DNA from: Brasilonema sp. CT11
Lineage (GTDB): Bacteria > Cyanobacteriota > Cyanobacteriia > Cyanobacteriales > Nostocaceae
Reading direction: 5' to 3'
DNA length: 59,739 bases
NCBI RefSeq assembly: GCF_017982655.1
Contig: NZ_JABXYX010000041.1
Location: forward strand, 1 to 59,739
Below the pieces are notes generated by a model. It was not told where the DNA came from and made no database searches. It worked only from the letters and a program-made list of their open reading frames with translations. Positions 16,448-25,490 of this stretch are shown here, piece by piece (positions within the stretch are counted from its first letter, which is position 1; each line of letters opens with the position of its first letter). The position numbers were made by a program, and so were the translations under genes.

Positions 16448-18040
16448 CTATCCAGCAATTCCCAGCACTTTCCTTAGCACCACTTGGTCTTCTGACTTGG
16501 CTTTGAGGCGACCATTTTCCAAATCTCGAATCCAACTTTGGCTTTTACCTGCCATTTTCGCCAATTCTCTTTGGGAAAGCTTGAGATTTTTCCTTGCTTG
16601 CAAAATCTGTTCGCCTAGCAGATACCCTGCTGTGGTTTTTGATTTTGTTCGATTTTTTGTTGTGCGCTGCTTTTTTTGAGATGTAGTGGTTTGTTGCTCC
16701 CAGTCTGGAGGGAGTGTAAATGACAGAATTCGGGCAGTCATCAGCATATTCCATTTGCCACGGGGAGCTGTATCCGTTAGGCTTGTCTTTCCGCTGCCGT
16801 CCTTAATCCAAAACTCTAAGGCATCATCTGGATCTTCAGGAATATCGACCAATTTCGCCCATAACGGTTGAATCGCTGCTGGGTATGTCACCGGGTCGAA
16901 AGCTGGTTTCATGCCATAGTGATTGAGGACTTCCAAATCGTTTTCAAAGGTTCGTAGCAGTCGCTTGCGTTCTTCTCGTTTTCTGCAAGCAAGCGTGACT
17001 TTCTCTTCACCGTAAGCAACACGCAGCAAGGTGGGAACTGTAATCCGCTGTTCTTTACCCATTTTAGTTTTGAACAGCAACCACAGCATCAGTCGCGCTG
17101 CTCCTTCGTGTTGCTGCCAAATACTCATCACAGTCGTTAACAGGGATTTCGGCAAGCTACCATATTGATAAAATGTGGTTTGTTCTTTGCATCCTTGTTT
17201 ATTTAGGAAATACTGCGCCCATATACCGGCTTTGACTTTAAAAGTGAGTCCAACCAAATATTTGCACCCCAAGTCATCTTCTTGAAAGTGATGCTGAGTT
17301 TCTACTAAGTGCCACAAACGGCTTCCTTCCACTGAAAATCCCCTAATTCGACCTTGTTGGGGCCAATTAAGCGAGGTGATCAGCGAGCAAGTTTGCTGCA
17401 CCAAGTTTTTCATTAAACTCAATTTAGTAGGTTTGCTCAAGTCTTTGCGTTTCTCTAGCCCTAAATATTTCTCAATTTGGCGATCGTCGATGGTGAAGAC
17501 TTGCTCCCAAGGCTGATCTAAAGCTGTTGCATGAGCTGCAAAAATCAAATGCATACAAGTTGCTCTGATATCCAGCGTCTCAACAACTCCTAATTCTGTT
17601 GCGAGTTCCTTTGCATTGCTTGGTTCGGTGATGTGAAATGCGATCGCCCCTCGCCCGTGGTTCACTTGTCGGCTATAACACGCCTTTCCGTATTCATCAA
17701 TTTCCCAAGGTAGTGAAGATCGCTGTGCGAGTACATTGCAAGCCTCCCAGATAGCAATTGCTGATGCAAATGGGTTGCTCTTACCGTTGGCAAATAAATC
17801 TGGGCTAGTAGCATCTCTGATATCAACTTTACATCTGCCTCTTTTCGCTTGCATGGGGATGGGCAAGTTAATGGGACAACTAGCTACACATTGGGGTTTG
17901 GAATAATAGCCTTCGCAGTTGTTACATAGACTTGGGTCGATCCAGTATTCATTGTTCTCTAATTTTATTGCACCAGTAGGACATTGGGGACGGCAGTTGT
18001 CACATCCAACGCAACTGTTGTTAGGAATTGTATAAGACAT
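16448..18040 (-). CDS. patB: PatB/CnfR ferredoxin-HTH transcriptional regulator of nitrogen fixation
   Basis: 530 residues from the chosen start. Two 4Fe-4S cluster motifs lie at the N-terminus: C10-x2-C13-x2-C16-x3-C20-P, and C39-x2-C42-x8-C51-x3-C55-P. A long middle domain of unknown fold follows. The last 55 residues are a helix-turn-helix of the XRE type (LSQRELAKMAGKSQSWIRDLENG). This architecture is specific to PatB/CnfR, which switches on nif genes under low oxygen (shown in Leptolyngbya and Anabaena); its Fe-S clusters are the likely oxygen sensor. A further in-frame ATG exists at 18106, but only the one at 18040 has a ribosome-binding site (AGGAAA) and begins the conserved MSYT sequence. 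It is divergent from fdxB and the cox genes, as I recall for Anabaena (all2512 region). Confidence 0.92.
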   Translation of the reverse strand: MSYTIPNNSCVGCDNCRPQCPTGAIKLENNEYWIDPSLCNNCEGYYSKPQCVASCPINLPIPMQAKRGRCKVDIRDATSPDLFANGKSNPFASAIAIWEACNVLAQRSSLPWEIDEYGKACYSRQVNHGRGAIAFHITEPSNAKELATELGVVETLDIRATCMHLIFAAHATALDQPWEQVFTIDDRQIEKYLGLEKRKDLSKPTKLSLMKNLVQQTCSLITSLNWPQQGRIRGFSVEGSRLWHLVETQHHFQEDDLGCKYLVGLTFKVKAGIWAQYFLNKQGCKEQTTFYQYGSLPKSLLTTVMSIWQQHEGAARLMLWLLFKTKMGKEQRITVPTLLRVAYGEEKVTLACRKREERKRLLRTFENDLEVLNHYGMKPAFDPVTYPAAIQPLWAKLVDIPEDPDDALEFWIKDGSGKTSLTDTAPRGKWNMLMTARILSFTLPPDWEQQTTTSQKKQRTTKNRTKSKTTAGYLLGEQILQARKNLKLSQRELAKMAGKSQSWIRDLENGRLKAKSEDQVVLRKVLGIAG

Positions 18041-19193
18041 AAGGCTTTTTCCTACTTTAATCGTTGAGATGTCTGGCTCAAGTCTCCCTGGATGTGTCCT
18101 CTTCATTGACTACTCACTACTGACTCACTACCACATTATTTTTCCGACAATAAGAAATTTTGCTTGCCGTACTACTTAACCACATCCTTATTTGGTTCGT
18201 GTATCCCATTGGAAGCTATTTAAGGCTTGTAACCAGAGCCTAATTTTTAATATTTCTTACTATTTAATATTTCATAAATATTTATTTCGGTTTGTTACTA
18301 ATGAGCTAAACATGAGCTTATGGAGCTTATATATCAGAAGTCATTCAATAACTTTTTCGGTAATGAGAAAAATGAAAACTTGTTATTGAATAACAAGTTT
18401 TCATTTTTTGTTTTTTTCAAAGCGTCTTCAAATTTTTAATAACTTGTCATAAGCTTTAATATGTGCTCATTATTACCAATTAGTAAAATTTCTCAATTTT
18501 TGATATTCAAACCCTTTAAAATAAATTTAAAAAAAACAATATCAAACCAAGCATAACTACTCTTCAACGCTTCATTTATAATCTGCTTGTATTTATCAAA
18601 TACAAAGTGTTAAAAATAATACACTATTCCTCAAAAGGATGTCATTATGTATCTTTATAAACTCTGAAATAAAAATCAAAATATTTTTTGACATTAAATG
18701 TCATTATTTAAAAATAAATACTGCTTTTTGCAAATACAAGACTCATTTATCTGTATCTTTTTAAAATAAATCACAATAGTTTTAGGTTGCTCATTAAGTC
18801 ATACTACTCAATAGATGCGATCTGAAAAAACCTATTTCTTAAGAAGACTAAGTTTCTCTAGATGCTACAGGTAAACCTGGTTTTAGAGAGAGCATCCCCT
18901 TTTTGTAAATTTGTGGTGTGGGAAAAGAGCAAGATTCTCATATTGCCTGTATTTTTGGACTTCTTCGGATGCTCCTGTTTTAGATAAAAGCCTTTTTTCT
19001 CTAGTTAAAACCGACAATATTAGTAAAGAATTGCATTTACACACAAAATGTTAAAAATCGCTGTTTATTGCTAGAGCAGGGAACTTTAATCAAAATCAAA
19101 ATATAGTAAATAATCCATAAGATAAAAAAATAGATTATGTTAGGATGAGGGTAACAGTCAAACAGATGTGTAACGAGAGCAGAAGGTAACTTC
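18041..19193. promoter_or_regulatory. Long AT-rich divergent control region between patB and fdxB
   Basis: About 1.15 kb without a convincing gene. It must hold the promoters of patB (left) and fdxB (right). Visible structures are a perfect terminator-like hairpin at 18368-18408 and a palindrome TTGTATTT-ATC-AAATACAA at 18587-18605. No GTA-N8-TAC NtcA site was found by eye; GTA-N9-TAC at 18589-18603 has the wrong spacing. A 65-codon frame at 18192-18389 ends inside the hairpin and has no family features. Confidence 0.6.
18368..18408 (+). terminator. Perfect 20-bp hairpin with T-tail; possible end of a small RNA
   Basis: Arms 18368-18387 and 18389-18408 are perfectly complementary with a 1-base loop. 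On the plus strand they run into a T-rich tail to 18417. Upstream, 18343-18352 (ATTCAATAAC) is the exact complement of 18382-18391, so a competing anti-terminator pairing is possible. No annotated plus-strand gene lies upstream within the divergent region, so a short plus-strand transcript starting near 18.1-18.3 kb is implied. Confidence 0.6.
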
Positions 19194-19487
19194 ATGGCAA
19201 CGCTAACAGGATTAACATTTGGTGGTAAAACTTGGACACCCAAATTCGTTCAGGAAATTGACCAAGAAAAATGTATCGGCTGTGGTAGATGTTTTAAAAT
19301 CTGCGGTCACAATGTACTGTTGTTGAAGGCAATGAACGAAGAAGGAGAATTTGTCGATGATGAGGATGATGATGAAATTGAAAAGAAAGTCATGACAGTT
19401 GCTAATCCAGATAACTGTGTGGGTTGTGAAGCTTGTGCCAAAATTTGTTCAAAGAACTGCTATACTCACTCCGCATTAAATAACTAG
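19194..19487 (+). CDS. fdxB: FdxB, nif-associated 2[4Fe-4S] ferredoxin (ferredoxin III)
   Basis: A 97-residue ferredoxin. The first cluster motif is C27-x2-C30-x2-C33-x3-C37. The second, in the C-terminal quarter, is [16 protein letters not shown]. The N-terminus [20 protein letters not shown] is the signature of the nif-specific ferredoxin III family. An acidic DDEDDDE insert separates the two halves. Family members are electron carriers tied to nitrogenase or cofactor assembly. An AAGGT ribosome-binding site precedes the ATG. It is divergent from patB, whose product is the expected activator, and upstream of coxBAC on the same strand. Confidence 0.92.
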   Translation: MATLTGLTFGGKTWTPKFVQEIDQEKCIGCGRCFKICGHNVLLLKAMNEEGEFVDDEDDDEIEKKVMTVANPDNCVGCEACAKICSKNCYTHSALNN

Positions 19488-20226
19488 AGTTTTTGGGTTG
19501 TTCAGAAATAGGTTCAAAAGTTGTTGTTTAACCCTCCAGGTATCTCCTCCACAAGACGCGCCTTTGAACGCCACTTTGCCAAACTCCTAAACACAGACAT
19601 TGGGCATACGACACAAAGCGCCAAGACGGCAAGTGGGTCACAAAAGTTTTAAATTTAGGTATCTAGAGAACAACTTTTCACTTTAGTAGTAAGGTCACGA
19701 GAGGGGAATATTTAAAGTTACAGGAACGTAAAAGTAAAAAGTTCACAGCAAACAAATCCGTCACTCTTAAAGTGTAAGCTATTAACAAATAAAAACTTGC
19801 TGCTTAGATAGGCTAAAGAATCACCAAGACTCTGATCGACCTCCTCTACAACTCAATTATCTTAAAGTGCAAAGCTCTTGTACTATGAGTTGAGAGATAG
19901 TTTTCCGTTTTTTGGGGGAATAAAAGGATTAAAAAATTTTAAAATTCCCCCGACTTTTCCCGAAAAAACATAGAAAATAAATTTGGTGAATCAGCTAATT
20001 GCGCCATGATGAGCATTAGTCATTAATTACTAGTCATTAAAACTAAAAAAATGATAAATGACAAGAAACACATGACTAAAGATGCTACTAGCAATTAGCT
20101 ATGTAAGCAAGAGACACAACTACTCTGTTTTCTCGCTTAGCCATATATCAAGAGCACAGGATGCGGTGTACTGAGGTAAAACCCAGAAAATTACACCTTC
20201 AATGACGTTTTACCGACCAGGTCTTT
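19488..20226. promoter_or_regulatory. Upstream control region of coxBAC
   Basis: 740 bases with no gene. An imperfect direct repeat TCTTAAAGTG(T/C)AAAGCT lies at 19765-19780 and 19860-19876. An 8-bp stem GGGGGAAT / ATTCCCCC with an AT-rich loop lies at 19914-19951. The length suggests a regulated promoter, as expected for a heterocyst-specific oxidase. No NtcA consensus was found by eye. Confidence 0.5.
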
Positions 20227-21228
20227 ATGCAACAAATTCCTGTTTCACTATGGACCCTACTTGCTGGGATAGTAATTACAATTTTCAGCATTTGGGTTGG
20301 ACAAAATCACAGTCTACTACCGATACAAGCATCGGAACAAGCGCCTTTGGTAGACGGGTTTTTTGGCATTATGGTTTCTATTGCCACTGCTCTGTTTTTG
20401 GTGGTAGAAGGAACTATTGTGATTTTTTTGGTTAAGTTTCGTCACCGTCCGGGAGATGATACAGATGGCGTGCATGTTGAAGGCAACTTACCACTAGAAG
20501 TTTTTTGGACAGCTGTCCCATCTATTATCGTCCTCTGCTTAGGAATCTACAGCGTTGATGTTTTTAACCGCATGGGAGGGTTTGAAGTGGGGAGTCATCC
20601 TCATATGCCCCATTCCCCAGCTCATGTTGCCCAAATGCCAGGAAGTGCCATTGCTGCTACTCTAAGTGATGCCTCACTGGATGAGTCAGAAATCCCAACT
20701 CCTGCACCAATCCCTAAAATTGGTATTGGCGCAACTCCCACAGAGCTAGGTAAACCAGCCGATTTGGTTGTCAACGTCACCGGAATGCAGTTTGCTTGGC
20801 TGTTCGACTACCCCGAAAGTGGAGTGAATACTGGAGAATTACACGTTCCAGTTGGTGCTGACGTGCTACTCAACATTTCTGCAAAGGATGTGATTCACTC
20901 GTTTTGGGTGCCACAATTCCGGCTGAAGCAAGATGCCATTCCTGGTATTCCAACACAATTGCGATTTGTCGCCACCAAACCAGGTACATATCCAGTAGTT
21001 TGTACTGAACTTTGCGGCGGCTACCACGGCTCAATGAGAGCAGAGGTTGTTGTTGACACGCCTGAAGAGTTTGAAAGCTGGCTCTCTGAAAACCGTATTA
21101 CTCAAAAGCAAGACATGCAAAAAGCGGTTGCGAGCAATCCGGCAGACTTATCCACATCAGATTTTCTTGCTCCCCACGCGCAAGAAATGGGAGTCACATC
21201 TGCAACTCTGGCTCAAATTCAAAAATAG
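20227..21228 (+). CDS. coxB: Cytochrome c oxidase subunit II (heterocyst-type Cox2 operon)
   Basis: 333 residues. Membrane helices at about 9-25, 45-70 and 92-111 anchor the soluble CuA domain. All CuA ligands are present: H224, C259, E261, C263, H267 and M270 (CTELCGGYHGSM). It accepts electrons from cytochrome c or plastocyanin and passes them to subunit I. A His/Met-rich loop at residues 124-137 (HPHMPHSPAHVAQM) lies between the last helix and the CuA domain and is unusual. It is first in coxB-coxA-coxC. In Anabaena a cox operon next to patB is expressed in heterocysts, where it removes oxygen to protect nitrogenase; the same role is inferred here. Confidence 0.93.
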   Translation: MQQIPVSLWTLLAGIVITIFSIWVGQNHSLLPIQASEQAPLVDGFFGIMVSIATALFLVVEGTIVIFLVKFRHRPGDDTDGVHVEGNLPLEVFWTAVPSIIVLCLGIYSVDVFNRMGGFEVGSHPHMPHSPAHVAQMPGSAIAATLSDASLDESEIPTPAPIPKIGIGATPTELGKPADLVVNVTGMQFAWLFDYPESGVNTGELHVPVGADVLLNISAKDVIHSFWVPQFRLKQDAIPGIPTQLRFVATKPGTYPVVCTELCGGYHGSMRAEVVVDTPEEFESWLSENRITQKQDMQKAVASNPADLSTSDFLAPHAQEMGVTSATLAQIQK

Positions 21229-21348
21229 CTGTAAGGAGTCACAAATCAGGAGTAAGAAGTCAGGAGTCAATAATTATTATTTTCCCCACCTTCCCACCTC
21301 CTCATCGCCCCATCAGCTTAAACGAGCAAACTAAATGTTTAGCAGCTT

Positions 21349-23040
21349 ATGACCCAAGTAGAACTTCCACGTAACACTCCACCCGAAGACAATCGATCTG
21401 GTAATCAGACGGTTGTCCAAAAACATCCCAAGGCGTGGAAATGGTACGATTACTTCACATTCAATACTGACCACAAGGTTATTGGTCTCCAATACCTGGT
21501 TACGGCATTCGTGTTTTATCTCATCGGTGGACTCATGGCTGTTGTCATGCGTGCGGAACTTGCGACACCAGATGCAGATTTAATTGACCCTAACCTGTAT
21601 AACGCCTTCATGACCAATCACGGGACGATCATGATTTTCTTATGGATCGTACCCAGTGCAATTGGTGGATTTGGTAACTATCTAGTGCCATTGATGATTG
21701 GTGCTAGGGATATGGCTTTTCCCAAGCTGAATGCGATCGCCTTTTGGTTAAACCCACCCGCTGGCTTACTGCTAGCAGCTAGCTTCATCTTCGGTGGCTC
21801 GCAATCTGGTTGGACAGCTTACCCACCCCTAAGCTTAGTCACAGCTAACACCGCTCAAAGCCTGTGGATACTTGCCATTGTCTTGGTAGGAACATCCTCA
21901 ATTTTGGGTTCGCTGAACTTTGTCATCACCATCTGGAAGATGAAAGTTCCCAGTATGAAATGGGATCAATTGCCCTTGTTCTGCTGGGCAATTATGGCAA
22001 CTTCCGTGCTAGCACTTCTCTCCACACCTGTGTTAGCAGCGGGGTTAGTGTTGCTGTTGTTTGACATCAATTTTGGGACATCGTTCTTTAAACCAGATGC
22101 AGGCGGTAACGTTGTTATTTACCAACACTTATTCTGGTTCTATTCCCATCCGGCAGTTTATCTGATGATTCTGCCTATCTTCGGCATCATGTCCGAGGTG
22201 ATTCCGGTTCATGCTCGTAAGTCAATCTTTGGGTATAAGGCGATCGCCTATTCCAGTTTGGCAATCTGCGTCGTGGGTTTGTTCGTCTGGGTACACCACA
22301 TGTTTACCAGCGGTACACCCGGTTGGATGCGGATGTTCTTCACTATCTCCACCCTAATTGTTGCCGTTCCCACTGGCGTCAAGATTTTCGGCTGGGTTGC
22401 TACCCTTTGGGGCGGTAAAATTCGCTTCACATCAGCTATGCTCTTCGCCCTTGGCTTGTTGTCGATGTTTGTCATGGGTGGCTTGAGTGGCGTGACAATG
22501 GGAACAGCCCCCTTTGATATGCACGTCCACGACACCTATTATGTGGTGGGGCACTTCCACTACGTCTTGTTTGGTGGTTCCGTGTTTGGTATCTACGCCG
22601 GAATCTATCACTGGTTCCCCAAAATGACCGGACGAATGGTAAATGAAACCTTAGGTCGTATTCACTTTATCCTCACCTTCATTGGCACAAATCTCACCTT
22701 CCTACCCATGCACGAGTTGGGTTTACAAGGAATGCCCCGACGAGTTGCAATGTATGATCCGCAATTTGTCAGCCTGAATCAGATTTGTACCATTGGTGCT
22801 TATGTCTTGGCAGCATCGGTGATTCCGTTTACCATCAACATTCTCTGGAGTTGGATTGCTGGAGCAAAAGCAGGTGATAATCCTTGGAATGCTCTGACTT
22901 TAGAATGGACAACCAGCTCACCACCACTGATTGAAAACTGGGAAGAATTGCCCGTCGTTACTCACGGTCCCTACGACTACGGTTTGAACACTCACAGTGC
23001 TCAAGTACAGCCATCTGCTGCTACTGAAGTCGGTGCTTAG
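21349..23040 (+). CDS. coxA: Cytochrome c oxidase subunit I, A2-type
   Basis: 563 residues, 12 membrane helices. Ligands read directly: H91 and H404 for low-spin haem, H402 for the high-spin haem, and H267, H316 and H317 for CuB, with Y271 as the cross-linked tyrosine. The helix VI motif is YSHPAVY (265-271): the HPEVY glutamate of the D-channel in A1 oxidases is replaced, and the preceding Tyr-Ser marks an A2-type haem-copper oxidase. It reduces O2 to water and pumps protons. It follows coxB by 120 bases. In heterocysts such an enzyme would act as an oxygen scavenger. Confidence 0.95.
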   Translation: MTQVELPRNTPPEDNRSGNQTVVQKHPKAWKWYDYFTFNTDHKVIGLQYLVTAFVFYLIGGLMAVVMRAELATPDADLIDPNLYNAFMTNHGTIMIFLWIVPSAIGGFGNYLVPLMIGARDMAFPKLNAIAFWLNPPAGLLLAASFIFGGSQSGWTAYPPLSLVTANTAQSLWILAIVLVGTSSILGSLNFVITIWKMKVPSMKWDQLPLFCWAIMATSVLALLSTPVLAAGLVLLLFDINFGTSFFKPDAGGNVVIYQHLFWFYSHPAVYLMILPIFGIMSEVIPVHARKSIFGYKAIAYSSLAICVVGLFVWVHHMFTSGTPGWMRMFFTISTLIVAVPTGVKIFGWVATLWGGKIRFTSAMLFALGLLSMFVMGGLSGVTMGTAPFDMHVHDTYYVVGHFHYVLFGGSVFGIYAGIYHWFPKMTGRMVNETLGRIHFILTFIGTNLTFLPMHELGLQGMPRRVAMYDPQFVSLNQICTIGAYVLAASVIPFTINILWSWIAGAKAGDNPWNALTLEWTTSSPPLIENWEELPVVTHGPYDYGLNTHSAQVQPSAATEVGA

Positions 23041-23127
23041 TTAGTCATTTCATTCCCGCTCCCAACCGCCAGGAAAGAAATTTCCTGGCAGATCAGCTCT
23101 TGTTAAATCAGTCAACAGTGAACAATT

Positions 23128-23180
23128 GATAACTGATAACTGATAACTGGTAACTGGTAACTGATAACTGATAACTGATT
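23128..23180. repeat. Seven tandem heptamers (GATAACT/GGTAACT) between coxA and coxC
   Basis: Seven consecutive 7-bp units read GATAACT three times, GGTAACT twice and GATAACT twice, followed by a partial unit. This is a short tandemly repeated repetitive sequence typical of heterocystous cyanobacteria. It sits inside the cox operon. Confidence 0.9.
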
Positions 23181-23209
23181 GTTGAACACTTATTCACAGC
23201 GTAAACGAT

Positions 23210-23803
23210 ATGACTATAGCAACATCGACGAGTACAGAACATCATCACGAAGAACATCCAGATTTACGAGTCTTGGGGCTGTTAGTGTTCCTCGCCTCTG
23301 AATCTCTGATGTTTGGTGGATTTTTTGCCAGTTATTTATTCTTTCGAGGCATTACCGAAGTTTGGCCTCCAGAAGGAACCGAAGTAGAGTTATTGTTGCC
23401 TGCAATTAACACTATCATTCTGGTTTCCAGCAGTTTTGTGATTCACTTGGGTGATACAGCAATCAAAAAGAATGATGTCCAAGGTATGCAGAAGTGGTAC
23501 AAAATCACCGCTATCATGGGCGCAATTTTCTTAGTCGGTCAGGTAATTGAGTATCTCAGTTTAGGATACGGCTTGACGACCAATGTCTTTTCCAACTGTT
23601 TTTACTTAATGACTGGATTCCACGGTTTGCACGTTCTTGTGGGAGTGTTATTAATTTTGGGTGTAGTATGGCGTTCCCGTCGTTCAGGTCACTATTCTGA
23701 CACCAAACACACTGGCATTGCAATGGCAGAAATTTACTGGCACTTCGTAGACATCATTTGGATTATTCTCTTCACCCTACTGTACATTCTCACCAGGTTT
23801 TAA
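23210..23803 (+). CDS. coxC: Cytochrome c oxidase subunit III
   Basis: 197 residues, five membrane helices, the short bacterial form. The conserved helix with its glutamate (LLVFLASESLMFGGFFASY) and the C-terminal EIYWHFVDIIWIILFTLLY motif are present. Subunit III stabilises subunit I and its proton uptake. It is the third gene of the cox operon, separated from coxA by 169 bases that hold a heptamer repeat. The histidine-rich start (EHHHEEHPDLR) is cytoplasmic. Confidence 0.93.
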   Translation: MTIATSTSTEHHHEEHPDLRVLGLLVFLASESLMFGGFFASYLFFRGITEVWPPEGTEVELLLPAINTIILVSSSFVIHLGDTAIKKNDVQGMQKWYKITAIMGAIFLVGQVIEYLSLGYGLTTNVFSNCFYLMTGFHGLHVLVGVLLILGVVWRSRRSGHYSDTKHTGIAMAEIYWHFVDIIWIILFTLLYILTRF

Positions 23804-23864
23804 ATTGAAAATCGGGAATAGGAAATTGGCAATACCTATTCCCCATACCTAAAGGAGAAGTCTT

Positions 23865-24350
23865 ATGCAAGTTGATAGCGAAAAATTTTCATGGTTTGAG
23901 GTTCCAGAGGAGATCAAACAGTTATTGATGTTGGCTGCAGAACATTGGGAAAATACTTCCGAATCAGAAAATTATATTAACCAAGCTTTAGCAAAAACGC
24001 AAGACAGCACTGATGTTTTAGTGGCAGCATATAGATACTTTTTCTATAAAAACAACTATCACATGGCGTGGCAAACAGCAGTTAAAGTTATAGAAAAAGT
24101 TAAATTTTCAGAGCATTTACCTGATGATTGGCAGCAACTTAAGCAAATATTAATCACTCGTCAAGAAGAACAAAATATTAGATTATATCTAACTGCTTAT
24201 GCAGCTTCTGGACTGGTCTTGGCAAAACTAGGAGATATAGAAAAAGCTAAAGAAATCAGCGCGAAAGTCAAGGAAGTAGATAAAAAAAATGAGTTTGGAG
24301 GAAGTATTGTACACAATATTTTGACACGTCCAGTCGAAGAAGATGAATAA
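23865..24350 (+). CDS. Small helical protein of the cox/nif block, function unknown
   Basis: 161 residues, soluble, almost entirely helical, with a TPR-like pattern (VAAYRYFFYKNNYHMAWQTA; AYAASGLVLAKLGDIEKAKEI). A proper ribosome-binding site (AAAGGAG) precedes the ATG. Only 61 bases separate it from coxC, so it is probably the last gene of that operon. I recall a protein of this kind at the same place in Anabaena (alr2517 region). A role in oxidase assembly or nitrogen-fixation support is inferred from position only. Confidence 0.7.
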   Translation: MQVDSEKFSWFEVPEEIKQLLMLAAEHWENTSESENYINQALAKTQDSTDVLVAAYRYFFYKNNYHMAWQTAVKVIEKVKFSEHLPDDWQQLKQILITRQEEQNIRLYLTAYAASGLVLAKLGDIEKAKEISAKVKEVDKKNEFGGSIVHNILTRPVEEDE

Positions 24351-24793
24351 ATTCTGTAAGAATTCAGGAGTCAGGAGGAGCTAGCACTTGATGAGAGTCT
24401 CGCTCCGTAGGTGTCTGGTGAGTCCAGCGCTGCGGGAGGGTTTCCCTCCGCAGGCGACTGGCGAACCCGAAGGGCGTTCAGCAGTCATGACTACAGGAGA
24501 GTTTCCCTACCTAAGGGCTATTGAGATACCCAGAGGGAGGTTTCCTGCGTAGACGCTTTGCAACTTGCCGCAGGCATCAAAGCTTTTCAAGACGGATTTT
24601 GGATTCTAACTAATTAACCCAATCTAAAATCTAAAATCTCAAATCTCAAATCTAAAATTCGGTACCCCAATAGCTAGAATCGGTTGATTCATTCTGTATT
24701 CTGGATTCAGCGATTCTGAATTATTACTAAATAATAAGTTATCAAGTTTTAAGTTGATGCTCAATATATCATTGATTATACGGTCTAAAACAT
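24351..24793. repeat. Dispersed repeats and heptamer STRR
   Basis: A GC-rich region with a near-perfect hairpin around 24430-24455 (GCGGGAGGG TTT CCCTCCGC) and related TTTCC-CTGCG blocks to 24580. An AATCTAA/AATCTCA heptamer array (five units) lies at 24621-24655. No gene is seen. The cupin's promoter should be in the last 130 AT-rich bases. Confidence 0.65.
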
Positions 24794-25405
24794 ATGAAAG
24801 GAAGGGATTGGCTTGTTACTGAAGACGGACAGTATCAAACCTGTCAATCTGTCAGACCATGGGACTTACTCAGAGAGAATTATCGCTTTTATCGATTCCT
24901 GACTGAAGTAGAAGATGCTCTCAGTGATACTGAAGATCAAACCAGCCATCTTCCAGAAATTCGGATGCTAGTCAGGCGATTAATTGTTAACTCGTACTGG
25001 GTACAAAGTCGATATTTAGAGCCTTCTTCTAAAACGGGAGTCTCTGTTGTTCTTCTTTATGATGAGTTAGGTTTTCCATTTACTGTGCAAACGGTAACAT
25101 TCGCACCAGGAACGTTATCAACAATTCACAATCATGGAACTTGGGGTGTTGTCGCTGTGTTAAAAGGAGAAGAAAAAAATACATTTTGGCAGCGAACACC
25201 TAACTCAGAATTTCACGATAAAATTGAACGAACAGGAGAATTAACTTTATTTCCAGGGGATATTATTAGCTTGACTCCTGATGCAATTCACAGCGTGGAG
25301 GCAGTAGGTTCTCAACCAACTGTAACCTTCAATATTTATGGTGAAACTCGTATGCAAGAGCGTTTTGAATTTGATACAGTGAGCCATACGGCGAAGAATT
25401 TTTAA
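24794..25405 (+). CDS. Cysteine-dioxygenase-like cupin protein
   Basis: 203 residues. The barrel motif TIHNHGTWGVVAVLKGEE gives the H-x-H pair, and DAIHSVEA the third histidine, of a mononuclear Fe(II) site as in thiol dioxygenases. The N-terminal 90 residues are helical. Thiol dioxygenases oxidise cysteine or 3-mercaptopropionate with O2. Its place between cox genes and a nitrogenase-associated ArsC-like gene suggests a role in sulfur or oxygen handling during nitrogen fixation. The exact thiol is not readable. The C-terminal residues after about 185 have no assigned role. Confidence 0.75.
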   Translation: MKGRDWLVTEDGQYQTCQSVRPWDLLRENYRFYRFLTEVEDALSDTEDQTSHLPEIRMLVRRLIVNSYWVQSRYLEPSSKTGVSVVLLYDELGFPFTVQTVTFAPGTLSTIHNHGTWGVVAVLKGEEKNTFWQRTPNSEFHDKIERTGELTLFPGDIISLTPDAIHSVEAVGSQPTVTFNIYGETRMQERFEFDTVSHTAKNF

Positions 25406-25490
25406 TCTTTTAATTTCTCTGCGTTTCTCTACAGTTCCAAATAGCCCCATACCGGATTGTTGCAAGAAATTAATTAATTAGGACGATATT

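Noticed and set aside
18192-18389. 65-residue frame in the patB-fdxB gap
   Set aside because: No family features, and its end runs into the hairpin arm; the RNA structure is the more convincing feature.
18589-18603. Possible NtcA site GTA...TAC
   Set aside because: Spacing is nine bases rather than the required eight; the sequence is part of a palindrome that may bind something else.
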